A stretch of DNA of 64,000 nucleotides from CAWEDP01 sp963807925 (GTDB lineage Bacteria; Acidobacteriota; Vicinamibacteria; Vicinamibacterales; CAVVIG01), in contig CAWEDP010000001.1 of the NCBI GenBank assembly GCA_963807925.1, positions 558,001 through 622,000 on the forward strand, in the 5' to 3' direction. This document shows, one piece after another, positions 49,024-58,289 of this stretch; positions within the stretch are counted from its first letter, which is position 1, and each line of letters begins with the position of its first letter. Below the pieces are notes generated by a model. It did not search any database, was not told the origin of the DNA, and worked only from the letters and a program-made list of their open reading frames with translations. Both the position numbers and the translations under genes were made by a program.

Positions 49024-49281
49024 ATGACGACGAAGAAAAAACCCGCCTTTGAAGTTTTCGCGATCCGCGAGGGCAAGAACGGCAAATCGCACTTCACGAA
49101 GATCGGCGCCATCTGGCCGGCCAGGAACGGCAACGGGCTTCACCTGGACCTCGTCGCCTTCCCGGTTAACGGCCGCGCCTATCTCGCGCCGCCGAAGGCG
49201 AAGCAGGAAGCCGCGCCCGAAACCGCCGTCGATGATGACGGCCCTTACACCGACGACGAGAATTCCACCTACGCGGTGTAA
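49024..49281 (+). CDS. Uncharacterised protein (85 aa)
   Basis: Start ATG 49024 has AGAAGGAAAACGAAC upstream and lies 36 bp after leader G. MTTKKKPAFEVFAIREGKNGKSHFTKIGAIWPARNGNGLHLDLVAFPVNGRAYLAPPK is a small beta-rich protein with an acidic tail. Similar short genes (FEVFxVREGxxxKxxFxKIGAAWPHxDGKG) are frequent on alphaproteobacterial plasmids to my knowledge. They have no known function. Confidence 0.8.
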   Translation: MTTKKKPAFEVFAIREGKNGKSHFTKIGAIWPARNGNGLHLDLVAFPVNGRAYLAPPKAKQEAAPETAVDDDGPYTDDENSTYAV

Positions 49282-49346
49282 CCCTCCGGCGGCGGCTCCT
49301 GACCGGGGCCGCCGCTGCCTTTCGATCTGCGCTATCATCGGACGAT

Positions 49347-49715
49347 ATGGCCGACCGGCCGACCTCGTTCGCCAAGACCGTCGAGGGCCTGCACCACGAG
49401 GAAAGCGCGCTCGACCGCGCGCAGGCGCTGCGCCAGCAGTTCGACCGCGCCCAGAACGACAATCAGAAACAGCAGGAAAGCCAGAAGGAAACGCGGAAGG
49501 AAACCGAGCGGCCGGCGGGCTCGCCGATGGTCCAGACCGACGCCCTCGTGCTGCGCCCGACGCCGAGCGGCCCGATGCGCCAGATGTCGGATCGTCAGGC
49601 CAACGCCATCCGGCTGGCCCGCGAGCACGACGCGGCCCGGCAGGCGGCGCAGCAGCGCGCGCAGGATTTCAAGGCCCGGCAGGGCAAATCACACGACCAC
49701 GACCGCGAGCGCTAA
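49347..49715 (+). CDS. Gln/Arg-rich helical protein ending HDHDRER (122 aa)
   Basis: The product starts MADRPTSFAKTVEGLHHEESALDRAQALRQQFDRAQNDNQKQQESQKETRKETER. A helical low-complexity first half is followed by PSGPMRQMSDRQANAIRLAREHDAARQAAQQRAQDFKARQGKSHDHDRER. The terminal DRER is shared with the relaxase and the 36314 protein. Its stop overlaps the convergent traG stop by 2 bp. Probably a mobility-associated accessory protein; family unknown. Confidence 0.72.
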   Translation: MADRPTSFAKTVEGLHHEESALDRAQALRQQFDRAQNDNQKQQESQKETRKETERPAGSPMVQTDALVLRPTPSGPMRQMSDRQANAIRLAREHDAARQAAQQRAQDFKARQGKSHDHDRER

Positions 49716-49960
49716 CCCTTGACGCCGAACCGTTTCAGTTCCTCCGTCACCCTGCGCAAGCGGTCGGCATTCTGGTAATTCAGCCACCAGAAGATGCAGG
49801 CGCCGGCAAGCGCAATCGCCGATGCGGCTCCCAAGCCAAATATGGTATTGACGAGGGCCATCCCCACCAGACATCCCCCGGCCGCCCACTTGTAAAGATT
49901 GATGGACCTTTTGAAATTTCCTGCCTGATGTAATAAGGGATCCCTGCATTTTTCGAAGTA

Positions 49961-49998
49961 GGGGTCACTGCATAAAAGTGAGATTTTTGCACGCTAGG
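49961..49998 (+). repeat. Tn3-family left inverted repeat
   Basis: The 38-bp end starts GGGGTCACTGCATAAAAGTG and runs to GCACGCTAGG. It matches the inverted right end at 58252-58289 except at two positions. The left AAGTA target copy lies directly outside. Confidence 0.9.
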
Positions 49999-50007
49999 GT
50001 ACGCTAA

Positions 50008-50110
50008 CTCACGCTGCCAGCAGTGAAATTCTCTTCCGCAGGGGTCGCAGCCGGCCGTCAGTGAATTGGCCGCGGGTGTCCCAGATATATAGTCGCCGGT
50101 GAGGCTGATG
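50008..50110 (-). pseudogene. Relic of a related Tn3 tnpA 3' end
   Basis: About 100 bp matches the 3' end of the resident tnpA (53011-53110) at roughly 85% by eye, including CCAGCAGTGAAATTCTCTTCCGCAGGGG. It is out of frame and ends abruptly near 50110. It shows that the left terminus came from a different but related transposon, with the passenger genes between the two tnpA ends. Confidence 0.75.
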
Positions 50111-50804
50111 CGTTTCGGGGTACCTCTGGCAGCTGTCATGAACGTATTTCATTCCCCCAACAGTATTAAGTATCTGTAAATGTTACTTCTATAATATGTG
50201 ATCATGGACAACAGCGGTGATTTGCAGACATTCCCGGTCCCGCACAGCATTATTTTATCAATGCCCATGGAAAGCGTTGAAAGACTGTCCGTCGAGGAAA
50301 AAATGCGGATGGTCAGGGACATCAGGACTTTTATCGGCGCGCGGCAGGATGCATGGCATGCGAAAGGCTGGGCCGGAGAGGCCTTGCCGCCGGATGAACG
50401 GCGGATTGTTCAGCAGGCGGAAGAGATCGGGATAAAACTTTTCGACGGCATGGGCATTCCGGCAAGTTACTGGCGCAACAGCGAAGCAGAGTTGAATGAG
50501 ACCCTGCAGCGCCTTGAAGTCGATCCGGAGATGCGGACGGCGGCGCGCCAATGGTCCCGCATGTCCCGCGATGAACAACGGGTAGTTCTGCAGAAGGCTG
50601 TCGCCGTTATGGCTGAAGAGCAGACAAAGCGGGCACCCGTGAAGATTTTTCCGGGAATAGTGGACTGGGTTGAGGGCGCATCCTTTGAGGGCAATTCATC
50701 CGCCGATTACAAAGACCCGCCCGAAGGCTACAAAATAGAACTGAATGGCGATGAACGCACGGGCTGTACCGCCGCACGAAAATTGGACAGCGCGGTGAGT
50801 GTAA

Positions 50805-51695
50805 TCACGCCGCGGATGTGAGCGCAAACGATCGACGGGCGGCCGCCGGCGACCGATACCCGAGTCGCGCGATCAGCCACTCCTGGTTATAGCGCTCCTT
50901 GAACGCGATGAGCGCCTGGCGCAGCTCCTCGATCGTCGAGAAATGCCGGACCCAGAGTAGCTGCTCCTTCAGGGTGCGAAAGAAGCGTTCGATGCAGCCG
51001 TTGCCTTCCGGCTGGCGGACGAACGCCGGCGACGACGTCATGCCGAGAAACGTGATCTCCGTCTGAAAGTCGCCACTGAGATAGACGCTGCCGTGGTCGT
51101 GTCGAATCGCGAGCCCGTGAGCGATCGCGGGGGCGAGGCCGCCGAAGTGATCGCGGACGCCTTGCCGGAGTGGCTCCAAGGCTTCGAACCGATCGCCGTG
51201 ACGCGTGGCGTGAATGCCCACGCATTCCGCGGTGCAGTGATCGATCGCCGCGAAGATCGTGGCGGGGCCGTCGAGGATCGTCACCGCGGCGGTCGCGTCG
51301 GTGCCCCACATCACGTTGGGCTGCTCCGTGACGATGGTGCCCTCATGCGGGTGTTCGACCACCGGCTCCAGTTGCCGCGCGGGCGCCAGGAGCTCGGCGT
51401 CGCGCATAACGCGCAGCACGCGGCGCATCGACGTGCGCACGTGCTTCAGCGTGCGGAGCCGCGCCCAAATCTTCCGATGCCCTTCGCCGTGAAACGGACT
51501 GTCAGCGATGACCACCCGAATCTGTGCGAGCAGCGCCGCATCATCGAGGGTCGGTGTTCGACCCCGTCGCCCCGTCGCCGGCTCCGCGCGCTGTACGCGC
51601 TGCGCGTAGAAGGTCGACCGCGGCAGCTCCCACACGCGGAGGACCCGTGTAATGCCGTATCGGTAGTGCGTGGAGGGCGAAGTCTGACCGCTCAT
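50805..51695 (-). CDS. IS transposase OrfB, copy 2
   Basis: Identical in translation to copy 1 OrfB (296 aa), with all three DDE motifs (WGTDAT, HDHGSVYLSGDF, GNGCIERFFRTLKEQ) intact. Its ATG overlaps the orfA stop. Since orfA of this copy is frameshifted, mobility of this copy would need OrfA supplied from another copy. Confidence 0.88.
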   Translation of the reverse strand: MSGQTSPSTHYRYGITRVLRVWELPRSTFYAQRVQRAEPATGRRGRTPTLDDAALLAQIRVVIADSPFHGEGHRKIWARLRTLKHVRTSMRRVLRVMRDAELLAPARQLEPVVEHPHEGTIVTEQPNVMWGTDATAAVTILDGPATIFAAIDHCTAECVGIHATRHGDRFEALEPLRQGVRDHFGGLAPAIAHGLAIRHDHGSVYLSGDFQTEITFLGMTSSPAFVRQPEGNGCIERFFRTLKEQLLWVRHFSTIEELRQALIAFKERYNQEWLIARLGYRSPAAARRSFALTSAA

Positions 51696-52082
51696 CGCTT
51701 CGACCTCCACCAGCCCAAAGGGCGGCTGGCCTCCAAGTGGCGAATCTTCTCTTTGAGTAGATCCTTCTCGGTCGCCAGGTCCGCGACGACGTTTTTCAAA
51801 CGCCGCGTCTCCTCGTCCTCCACCGCAACCTCGTGGTACTTCAGACGCGCCTCGCCGCCGCCGAGGAACTTGTCACGCCACTCGGAGATTGTGGCCGCGG
51901 TCACACCATGGCGACGACTGAGCGTCTCGAGATTCGGCGCCTCGCAGCAGCTCCAAGACCACTGACATCTTGCGCCGCGCCGACCACCGGCCCGTGGCGC
52001 GCGTCGGCGAGGCTGAGGCCTCTCCGGTCGCCCTCCGGGCTCCCTCCGAGGCCCCAGCCTCGCCTGGTTTCTGTCTGGACAT
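51692..52082 (-). pseudogene. IS transposase OrfA, copy 2, frameshifted
   Basis: Compared with copies 1 and 3, one extra base at about 51933 (GCCGAATCTC instead of GCCGATCTC) breaks the frame inside the HTH domain. The N-terminal part (to LELLRGAE) and the C-terminal part (from ATISEWRDKFL) remain open in different frames. Confidence 0.85.
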
Positions 52083-52251
52083 AGCCCATTCTCCTCTCTC
52101 CAATGGGCTGTCCAATCAATTCGTGCGGCGGGGGAATGAACGCACGGGCATGGGGAAAGGGTTTTCTTATGCTATAAAATGCGCGCTGCATGAACAAATC
52201 CATGTCAAGCAATCCAATTATGCCCATGCCTATCACATGAACCGGCTGCCC

Positions 52252-52401
52252 TCGTCTTTTAACGATGTTGCCCGCTATTTTATCCAGCAGCCTGAAACCT
52301 ACACGCCTTCGCATCGCTCTGAACGCCTGTACAGGGCGCAGGCTTGCGAGCGGGAAGCTTTCATGGCCACAAACAGCGTAAAATACCTTGCGCCGCGTTA
52401 G
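52252..52401 (+). other. 3' end of the interrupted metalloprotease, tail region
   Basis: This stretch encodes the last 50 residues of the split zincin-like protein (about SSFNDVARYFIQQPETYTPSHRSERLYRAQACEREAFMATNSVKYLAPR) downstream of IS copy 2. It has a conserved-looking RSERLYRAQACEREAF helix that could hold the third zinc ligand. It is listed so that the tail is not mistaken for a free gene. Confidence 0.5.
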
Positions 52402-52432
52402 TTACAGAAGCTGCCAAAGAAGGAGGAAGCCC

Positions 52433-52510
52433 ATGACATGCTTCGTCGATAAATTGAAGGCGCAGGACAAGCGGGAGTGGTTTGATCTGTGGCATCAGGC
52501 CGATGGCTGA
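52433..52510 (+). CDS. Possible 25-aa peptide with strong ribosome site
   Basis: ATG 52433 is preceded by AAGGAGGAAGCCC, the best Shine-Dalgarno match in this transposon. It encodes MTCFVDKLKAQDKREWFDLW then HQADG and stops 24 bp before the HIT gene start. It may be a leader peptide or the remnant of a gene. It lies between the metalloprotease and HIT genes in the same orientation. Confidence 0.35.
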   Translation: MTCFVDKLKAQDKREWFDLWHQADG

Positions 52511-52533
52511 CCATTTTTAAGGATTGGGAATCG

Positions 52534-53001
52534 ATGTCAAACTTTTCTGAATGGGATGATCTGGTTGCCGGCAAAAACTGTGGGTTTTGCGCGCCATGCA
52601 AAGATAAACACGAATTCGGGATCAAGATCAAAGATCTGTCTGTTTCCACACTCGATCTGCAACGTGAGCAGGACTATCGCGGGTATTGCGTCCTGATTTT
52701 CAAGAAACGTCATGTCACGGGACTAGAGCAGCTTTCAGACGAAGAATATAAAAACTACACCGACGACCTGCGCCTATCCATGAAAGCGATTTTCAATGCG
52801 GTCAAGCCCGATCATATGAATTACGCAACGCTTGGTAATGGGGTCCCCCATCTGCATTATCACATTATACCAAGATACAAAGGCGACCCCCGCTGGCGCA
52901 CGACGGTCTGGACTCCGTATCCATCGGCAATGGCGCACAAAGTCCTGAACAGCGAGCAAGAATATGATGAGCTCGTCGCTGAAATCAAAAAACATTTCTA
53001 A
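52534..53001 (+). CDS. HIT-family (histidine triad) protein (155 aa)
   Basis: The start at 52534 follows AAGGATTGGGAATCG. The catalytic triad is HLHYH (106-110) followed by IIPRYKGDP, as in HIT nucleotide hydrolases/transferases. An N-terminal CGFC (16-19) could bind zinc, as in some HIT proteins. Length is normal. HIT enzymes cleave nucleotide conjugates such as AMP-lysine or dinucleoside polyphosphates. It is a passenger of the Tn3-family element, convergent with tnpA (12-bp gap), in DNA of lower GC than the host region. Confidence 0.88.
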   Translation: MSNFSEWDDLVAGKNCGFCAPCKDKHEFGIKIKDLSVSTLDLQREQDYRGYCVLIFKKRHVTGLEQLSDEEYKNYTDDLRLSMKAIFNAVKPDHMNYATLGNGVPHLHYHIIPRYKGDPRWRTTVWTPYPSAMAHKVLNSEQEYDELVAEIKKHF

Positions 53002-53935
53002 ACAAGGCATAACTCATGCCGCCAGCAGTGAAATTCTCTTCCGCAGGGGCCGCAACCGGCCGTCGGCGAATTGTTCGCGTGTATCCCAGATATAGTCGCC
53101 GGTGAAGCTGATGTGCTCCCAGCCCAGTGGGGCAACGTGTCGGATGATATCCGGATTGGCGTCCGCGCCAATTTCGGTAAATGCGGCTTCAAGATAGCGC
53201 GTGTTCCAGAGAATGATCGCGGCAACGAGAAGGTTGAGGCCGGAGGCACGATAGACCTGATTTTCAAAGGTGCGGTCACGGATCTCTCCGAGGCGATAGA
53301 AGAAGAGCGCGCGGGCGAGCGCATTACGGGCCTCGCCCTTGTTCAAGCCGGCCTGAGCGCGCCGCCGCAGGTCGACATTCTTCAGCCAGTCGAGCGTGAA
53401 CAGGGTTCGTTCGATCCGACCGATCTCGCGCAACGCAATCGCCAGGCCGTTCTGACGTGGATATGCGGCAAGTTTGCGAAGAATAGCCGAGGCGGTAACA
53501 GTTCCTGAACGGATGGACGTACCCAGGCGCAGCACTTCGTCCCAGTGCGCTTCGACATGAGGGAGATTGATCGAATCTCCGATCTGCGACTTTATAATAT
53601 GTGGAATTGTCTGGCCCGGCAGTATGTAAAGGCTGCGATCCTTGAGGTCGCGCAGACGCGGGGCAAAACGGAATCCGAAGAGATGGCAGAGTCCGAATAC
53701 GTGGTCGGTTGCGCCGCCTGTGTCGGTATAGTGCTCGACAATCTGCAGGCCGGTTTCATGGTAGAGAAGTCCGTCGAGCACGTGGGGCGCCTCGCTTGCG
53801 GTGGCGGCGATCACCTTGGTGTAAAACGGTCCGAACTGGTCGGAGACATGGGTGTAAAAGGCAACGCCGGGCTCATTGCCATGCCGTGCGTTGATGGCGG
53901 CAATGGCCTTGCCATGGCTGCCGGCACGAAAATAC

Positions 53936-55382
53936 GGCTCTTCGTCGATTTGAGTACAGCGATTTGAGGTAATACCCGGCCGCCTGCGCGGACCGCTGTT
54001 GGGTGGGCGGTCTGCTCGGCGGCCTGGTCGATCAAGGCGATCCCACGTGCACCGGACCATCCGGTGTCATCTTCTCTTGATGTGCAAACAACAAGGGAGG
54101 ACCGGTGGGATCGCGGCGCGATTGTACGTGGATTCTGGGCTTGCCGGGGTTTCGGGTGGTGGCGACGGAGAGTGATAGCGACGCGGTCGACAGCCGGTTG
54201 AGGATTCGAATCGAGCGCCGCGGGGTCCGGCGCTACGGATGCAGTGGCTGTGGGCGCCGCACGAGTCGCGTACGATCGGCGCGCGAGCGCACGTGGGACG
54301 ATGTCCCGTGGGCGTCGCATCCCGTCACCCTCGTGTATGTGCAGCGACGCGTCCGGTGTCGCCACTGCGGCATTCGCACCGAAGCCATCGAGTTCGCCGA
54401 TTCGAAGGCGCGGGTCACGCGGCGCTTGCGGCAACAGATCGGGGTGGACTGTCAGTCGATGCCGACGTCGCATGCCGCGATCCGCCACGGCGTCAGTTGG
54501 GGAAAAGCCCGTCGAGCGGAGCACGCGTTCCTGCGCGACTGGGACGGGCAGCGTCCGCGACGCCGTCCTCGATATCTCGGCGCCGACGAAATTCACCGCG
54601 GCAAGGCGCAGAAGTTCTACACGGTGCTCTCGGACTTGGTGCACGGCGAGGTGATCGGCGTGGCGAAAGATCGGACGGAGGCGAGCTTGGCCGGCCTGCT
54701 GACCACGTGTCTCGATGCCCGGCAGCGCGCCGCGGTCGACGCCGTCTGTACGGACATGCATCGGCCGTACGCCAACGCCGTGGCCCAGCAGCTGCCGACC
54801 GCGGCGATCGTGTACGACAAGTTTCATGTGCTGCAGCACGCCTCGGCCGCGCTCGACGACGTGCGACGCCAGGAGTTCTTTCGCGCGGGTGCCGTGATGC
54901 GGGCATTCGGTCGCGGCAAGCGGTGGCTGTTGCTCAGACGGTGGAAGACGGTCCGCGGCTCGAAGCGCCAAGAACTGCGTGCGCTCTTTGCCGTCAATCG
55001 GCGCCTGTTCAAAGCCTATGTGTTGCGCGAAGAGCTCGATCACCTGTGGACCTATAAGACCCGCGATGGCGTCGCCAACTTTCTGTGGGGATGGCTCGAG
55101 GCCTTGCGCTGGCAGCGGCTCCCGGAGATGGAGAAACTGGGTGACACGTTAGTCGCGCACATCGATGGCATCGCCGCGTACTGCGACCATCCCGTTCGGT
55201 TCGGAGTCGTCGAGTCGTTGAACACCACGATCAAGGCCGTCCTCCGACGCGCGCGAGGCATGCGCGATGACGCGATGCTCCTCTTGAAATTGAAGTGGGC
55301 CACCGCTCACCCGATCCGGTCCGCTCGCGATCTGGCTCGTTTTCTCAGCCCCCAGAGGCTGTACTCAAATCGGTGAAGACCG
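53936..55382 (+). mobile_element. ISL3-family insertion sequence (1447 bp)
   Basis: Ends start GGCTCTTCGTCGATTTGAGT and, inverted, (C)GGTCTTCACCGATTTGAGT; GGCTCTTC is typical of ISL3. The 8-bp duplication GAAAATAC (53928-53935, 55383-55390) is the expected size. One transposase gene. It interrupts the Tn3 tnpA in the opposite orientation. Confidence 0.93.
54105..55376 (+). CDS. ISL3-family transposase (423 aa)
   Basis: GTG 54105 has GGGAGG upstream. An N-terminal zinc-finger (CSGCGRRTSRVR and VRCRHCGIRTEAIEF) and an HTH are followed by the DDE domain: YLGADEIHRGKAQKFYTVLSDL, AVCTDMHRPYANAV, and VVESLNTTIKAVLRRARGMRD. The C-terminus runs into the right inverted repeat. The frame is intact. 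Confidence 0.92.
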   Translation: MGSRRDCTWILGLPGFRVVATESDSDAVDSRLRIRIERRGVRRYGCSGCGRRTSRVRSARERTWDDVPWASHPVTLVYVQRRVRCRHCGIRTEAIEFADSKARVTRRLRQQIGVDCQSMPTSHAAIRHGVSWGKARRAEHAFLRDWDGQRPRRRPRYLGADEIHRGKAQKFYTVLSDLVHGEVIGVAKDRTEASLAGLLTTCLDARQRAAVDAVCTDMHRPYANAVAQQLPTAAIVYDKFHVLQHASAALDDVRRQEFFRAGAVMRAFGRGKRWLLLRRWKTVRGSKRQELRALFAVNRRLFKAYVLREELDHLWTYKTRDGVANFLWGWLEALRWQRLPEMEKLGDTLVAHIDGIAAYCDHPVRFGVVESLNTTIKAVLRRARGMRDDAMLLLKLKWATAHPIRSARDLARFLSPQRLYSNR

Positions 55383-57455
55383 GAAAATACTGGCCGTCGG
55401 AGGATGATGTTGTACCATCCCCCCAGATTCCGGCGAGCGGCAGAGCGCGATGCGCCTCGATCAACCTGGTCAGCGCCCCGGCATAGGAAGCCTCGCGGAT
55501 ATGCCAGTCATGCATCCATGCGAGTTGCCGCTCCGTAACGCCGCGGGACGTGTGAGCCATGCGGCCCAAGCCGAGATTAATGCCGTCGGCCAGGATAGTG
55601 CTCAGAAGGGCTGTTTTGTTATCGGCCGTCCTGCCGCTGCCCTGATGGGTGAAGCAGTCGGAAAAACCCGTCCACGCGTCCACTTCCAGCAAAATATCCG
55701 TAATTTTGACTCGCGGCAAAAGATTGTAGGCCTGCTCCCTCAATGCTTCGGCCGCCGCGGGTGTGTTGGCCCGCAAGGGCGTGATCTTCAATTCGCCATC
55801 ACTCAGACTGACATCGGGCAATTGGTCGGCTTCGGCCAAAGCCGCAACAGCCGTGAACTCACGGTCGAGAGCCTCACGGCGACTGGCAATATATTTCGTG
55901 AAGTCAGTATCGACCTCCAGGGGAAGCGGTCCCTGTCCTTTCAGCAGATCGAAAGTCGGTCGAGGTATGATGTAGCTGTCAAAGTCCTGGTATTGACGGC
56001 TGCCCTCCACCCATACATCGCCGGCACGCAGCCGGGCACGTAATTCGGAAAGCGCGCACAAGACATAGGCGTGCGGATCGGCGACGACGCCATCCTGAAG
56101 AATGAATGGTCGCCACGGGCGCGGAATGAAAGCTGTAGGCGGCCGGTGCGGCAAGGTCCGTTTGCCCGTACGATACATCTGTCCGATGACCTCGACAGCA
56201 TCGAGAAGACTGGTTACCGGCCGGGCGCCCTGAAACCTGAAAGCATTGAGGACCGGCGCCGCGAAACTGCGGACTGTCTTGTACCGGGCAATCAGTTCGG
56301 TCCTGGTATCTGTTGTTTCCGGCTTCGCGAATTCTTCGGCCTTTGTTACGCAATCCACGAAATACGGCCAATCGAGCTGCTTCTCGATGGCAGTGATCGG
56401 GTCACGGCGTTCCTTCCGCGCATCAATGACGGCCCGGCAGGCTGTCGCGAGCGTCATCAGGTGGCCTTGAAAATCGCGGACAGAATGGAACGTCTTTTCC
56501 TGCATGCTCCTCTCGGCACGGCTGGCCAGGATGCCCATGAGTTTGTCGAACATCAGAATCGTTGAATCGGTAAGGGTGCTCTCCAGCCGGATGGCCGTGG
56601 CGGCCAGTGCGGCAGACCGGCGGCTGTCATGGAGCTTGCCAAGATTCTGCACGGTCATCGTCAGGGTTTCGCGGGCAAGCCGGTCGAACACAACCGCCGG
56701 AACAGCCCGCTCACATCCGCGGTCAAGCCCAAGTTTGCGGATATAATCCAGCCGTTCGATGAGAGCCAGAACATTGCGAGGTGCGGGCGATTCCGATGCC
56801 CCGCGCAGCCAGGAAAGCCATGAGATTCTGCTGCCGGGCCTGATCTGGAGAAGCTGATCGAGCGACTGGCGTTGCTCATCGGTCAAGTCCTGGGTGAGCG
56901 CGTCGTCCGTGATGCGTTCTGCGCGGACAATTGCCTGATTCACCGCCAGTTCGATTCCGTACCCTGTTGGCGGCGGCAACAGGATGCGCCGGTTGCGCAA
57001 TTCATCAAGGGCCATGACCGTCAGGCGCTTGGCGTCAAAACCGTGGGCGAGAGGCGTCAGCCAGGCGGAAAGATTTTGCAACGCAGCGCGGTTGAAGCCC
57101 TTGTAACCGTATATCTGCATCAGTTCGGCCTGATGCTGCCGGCGCGTCTGGTCACGGCGGCCGTAATCTCTGAAGGCCTTCACCGGAACACCTATCTGCC
57201 GTGCAACGAAGCTGATCACTTCTTTTGGCGGCGTCTCGCCGGCATCAAGGGCGCGGCCGGGATAGCGGAGATAGCACAACATAAGTGCGTAGCCGAGCTG
57301 GGTGGCGGCGCTTCTCTTTGTAAATACGTGGGCGAGATCCTCGCCGCTGAGAGTGTAATGCCGCACGATCTCCCGCTCATCTGTCGCAGGAGCGAGACAT
57401 TTCTCCCAAGCTTCGTCGGAAAGCAACCGGCGTCTGACCATCAGCGCGACCTCCG

Positions 57456-58100
57456 TTATTCAGGAGGTGATTTCGGAGGCAGTATTCCTCGCTCGCCGAT
57501 GAGCCTGAGGCCGTCCGGGCGCAATTCTCCGCGTGGGTCAACATGGCGGTACAGGGTTTGACGGGTGATACCGAGCTCGGTGCAAAGGCCGGCGATTTTT
57601 GTCTCCGGCTTTCCCATGGCAGCTTGTGCGGTGCGCAGCTTCGCCGCCGTCATCTTATGCGGCCGCCCGCCATGCCGCCCGCGGGCACGTGCCGAGGCGA
57701 GTCCCGCACGCGTGCGCTCGACAATCAGTTCCCGTTCGAATTCCGCCAGGGCCGCGAAAAAACCGAACATCAACCGTCCGTTCGCTGTGGTGGTGTCAAT
57801 CGCAGCGCCCTCGCCGGTGAGAACCTTCAGCCCTATGCCACGACTGGTGAGATCATGGACCAGATTAACGAGATGTCGCAGGTCGCGGCCAAGCCGGTCA
57901 AGTTTCCAGACCGCGAGGGCATCGCCGGTGCGCAGACTCTTCAGGCATGCGTCAAGGCCGGGGCGATCGTCACGGCGTCCGGAGGCGCGATCTTCATACA
58001 GCCGTTCGGCTGTGACGCCGACGGCAAGCAACGCGTCGCGTTGCAGGTCGAGAACCTGAGAGCCGTCAGCTTTTGAAATGCGTGCATAGCCAAGTAACAT
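57456..58100 (-). CDS. tnpR: Serine resolvase of the Tn3-family element
   Basis: The 214-aa protein has the resolvase catalytic N-terminus (LLGYARISKADGSQVLDLQRDAL, nucleophile Ser9) and DALAVWKLDRLGRDLRHLVNLV. The arm helix is FFAALAEFERELIVERTRAGLASARARGRHGGRP, and the C-terminal HTH is KIAGLCTELGITRQTLYRHV. It resolves cointegrates at res, which lies directly upstream (58100-58222). It is 14 bp upstream of tnpA on the same strand. Confidence 0.93.
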   Translation of the reverse strand: MLLGYARISKADGSQVLDLQRDALLAVGVTAERLYEDRASGRRDDRPGLDACLKSLRTGDALAVWKLDRLGRDLRHLVNLVHDLTSRGIGLKVLTGEGAAIDTTTANGRLMFGFFAALAEFERELIVERTRAGLASARARGRHGGRPHKMTAAKLRTAQAAMGKPETKIAGLCTELGITRQTLYRHVDPRGELRPDGLRLIGERGILPPKSPPE

Positions 58101-58222
58101 GTCACAAAAACGTCCGATTAAATGACAGAGCGGAAAAACTATCCTGAAGACGCGCAGAGTGTCCTAAAACCCGTCACTCTGTCAATGCTCTGCAAATGGC
58201 ATCTGCGTTTGTTTTTGTGACA
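58100..58222. promoter_or_regulatory. res-like resolution site
   Basis: TGTCACAAAAAC (58100-58111) and GTTTTTGTGACA (58211-58222) are perfect 12-bp inverted repeats bracketing the region. A second inverted pair, TGACAGAG/CTCTGTCA, lies within. Position between tnpR and the right end fits a three-subsite res and the tnpR promoter. Confidence 0.65.
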
Positions 58223-58251
58223 AGTAATGTCCTTGTTCCGGGTCCGTTCTT

Positions 58252-58289
58252 TCTACCGTGCAAAAATCTCACTTTTATGCAGTGACCCC
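58252..58289 (-). repeat. Tn3-family right inverted repeat
   Basis: This 38-bp end, inverted, starts GGGGTCACTGCATAAAAGTG and matches the left end at 36 of 38 positions. The AAGTA target copy at 58290-58294 follows. Confidence 0.9.

Larger units (their letters stand above)
50765..52135 (-). mobile_element. IS3/IS481-type insertion sequence, copy 2 (1371 bp)
   Basis: Inverted relative to copies 1 and 3, with the same ends. The flanking 14-bp duplication is ATGAACGCACGGGC (50751-50764, 52136-52149). It is one base longer than the other copies because of an extra base in orfA. It sits inside the Tn3-family transposon. Confidence 0.92.
50204..52401 (+). pseudogene. HExxH metalloprotease-like gene split by IS copy 2
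   Basis: The 5' part (187 codons from ATG 50204) and the 3' part (52150-52401) rejoin in frame across the 14-bp duplication ATGAACGCACGGGC to give 270 aa. After the junction comes MGKGFSYAIKCALHEQIHVKQ, so the rejoined protein carries HEQIH at about 201-205, a zincin motif. The N-terminal part (SVEEKMRMVRDIRTFIGARQ ... VDPEMRTAARQWSRMSRDEQRVVLQKAV) is helical. DNA here is less GC-rich than its surroundings. Substrate and role are unknown. No signal peptide, so cytoplasmic or an effector. Confidence 0.7.
53014..57441 (-). pseudogene. tnpA: Tn3-family transposase split by ISL3 element
   Basis: Removing the ISL3 element and one GAAAATAC copy restores a 990-aa frame with SSSDGQYFRAGSHG at the junction, the normal length for Tn3-type TnpA. 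N-terminal: MVRRRLLSDEAWEKCLAPATDEREIVRHYTLSGEDL. The DDE domain includes WGDGTTSSSDGQ (Asp), HVSDQFGPF (Asp) and the terminal EARNALARALFFYRLGEIRDR (Glu). The insertion falls in the catalytic domain, so the transposon cannot move without a helper. Confidence 0.92.
49961..58289. mobile_element. Tn3-family transposon (8329 bp), mosaic and nested
   Basis: 38-bp terminal inverted repeats start GGGGTCACTGCATAAAAGTG (36 of 38 identical), flanked by AAGTA duplications at 49956-49960 and 58290-58294. Contents from left: a relic of a tnpA 3' end, an interrupted metalloprotease gene (IS copy 2), a 25-aa frame, a HIT gene, tnpA (interrupted by an ISL3 element), tnpR and a res-like site. Confidence 0.93.
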
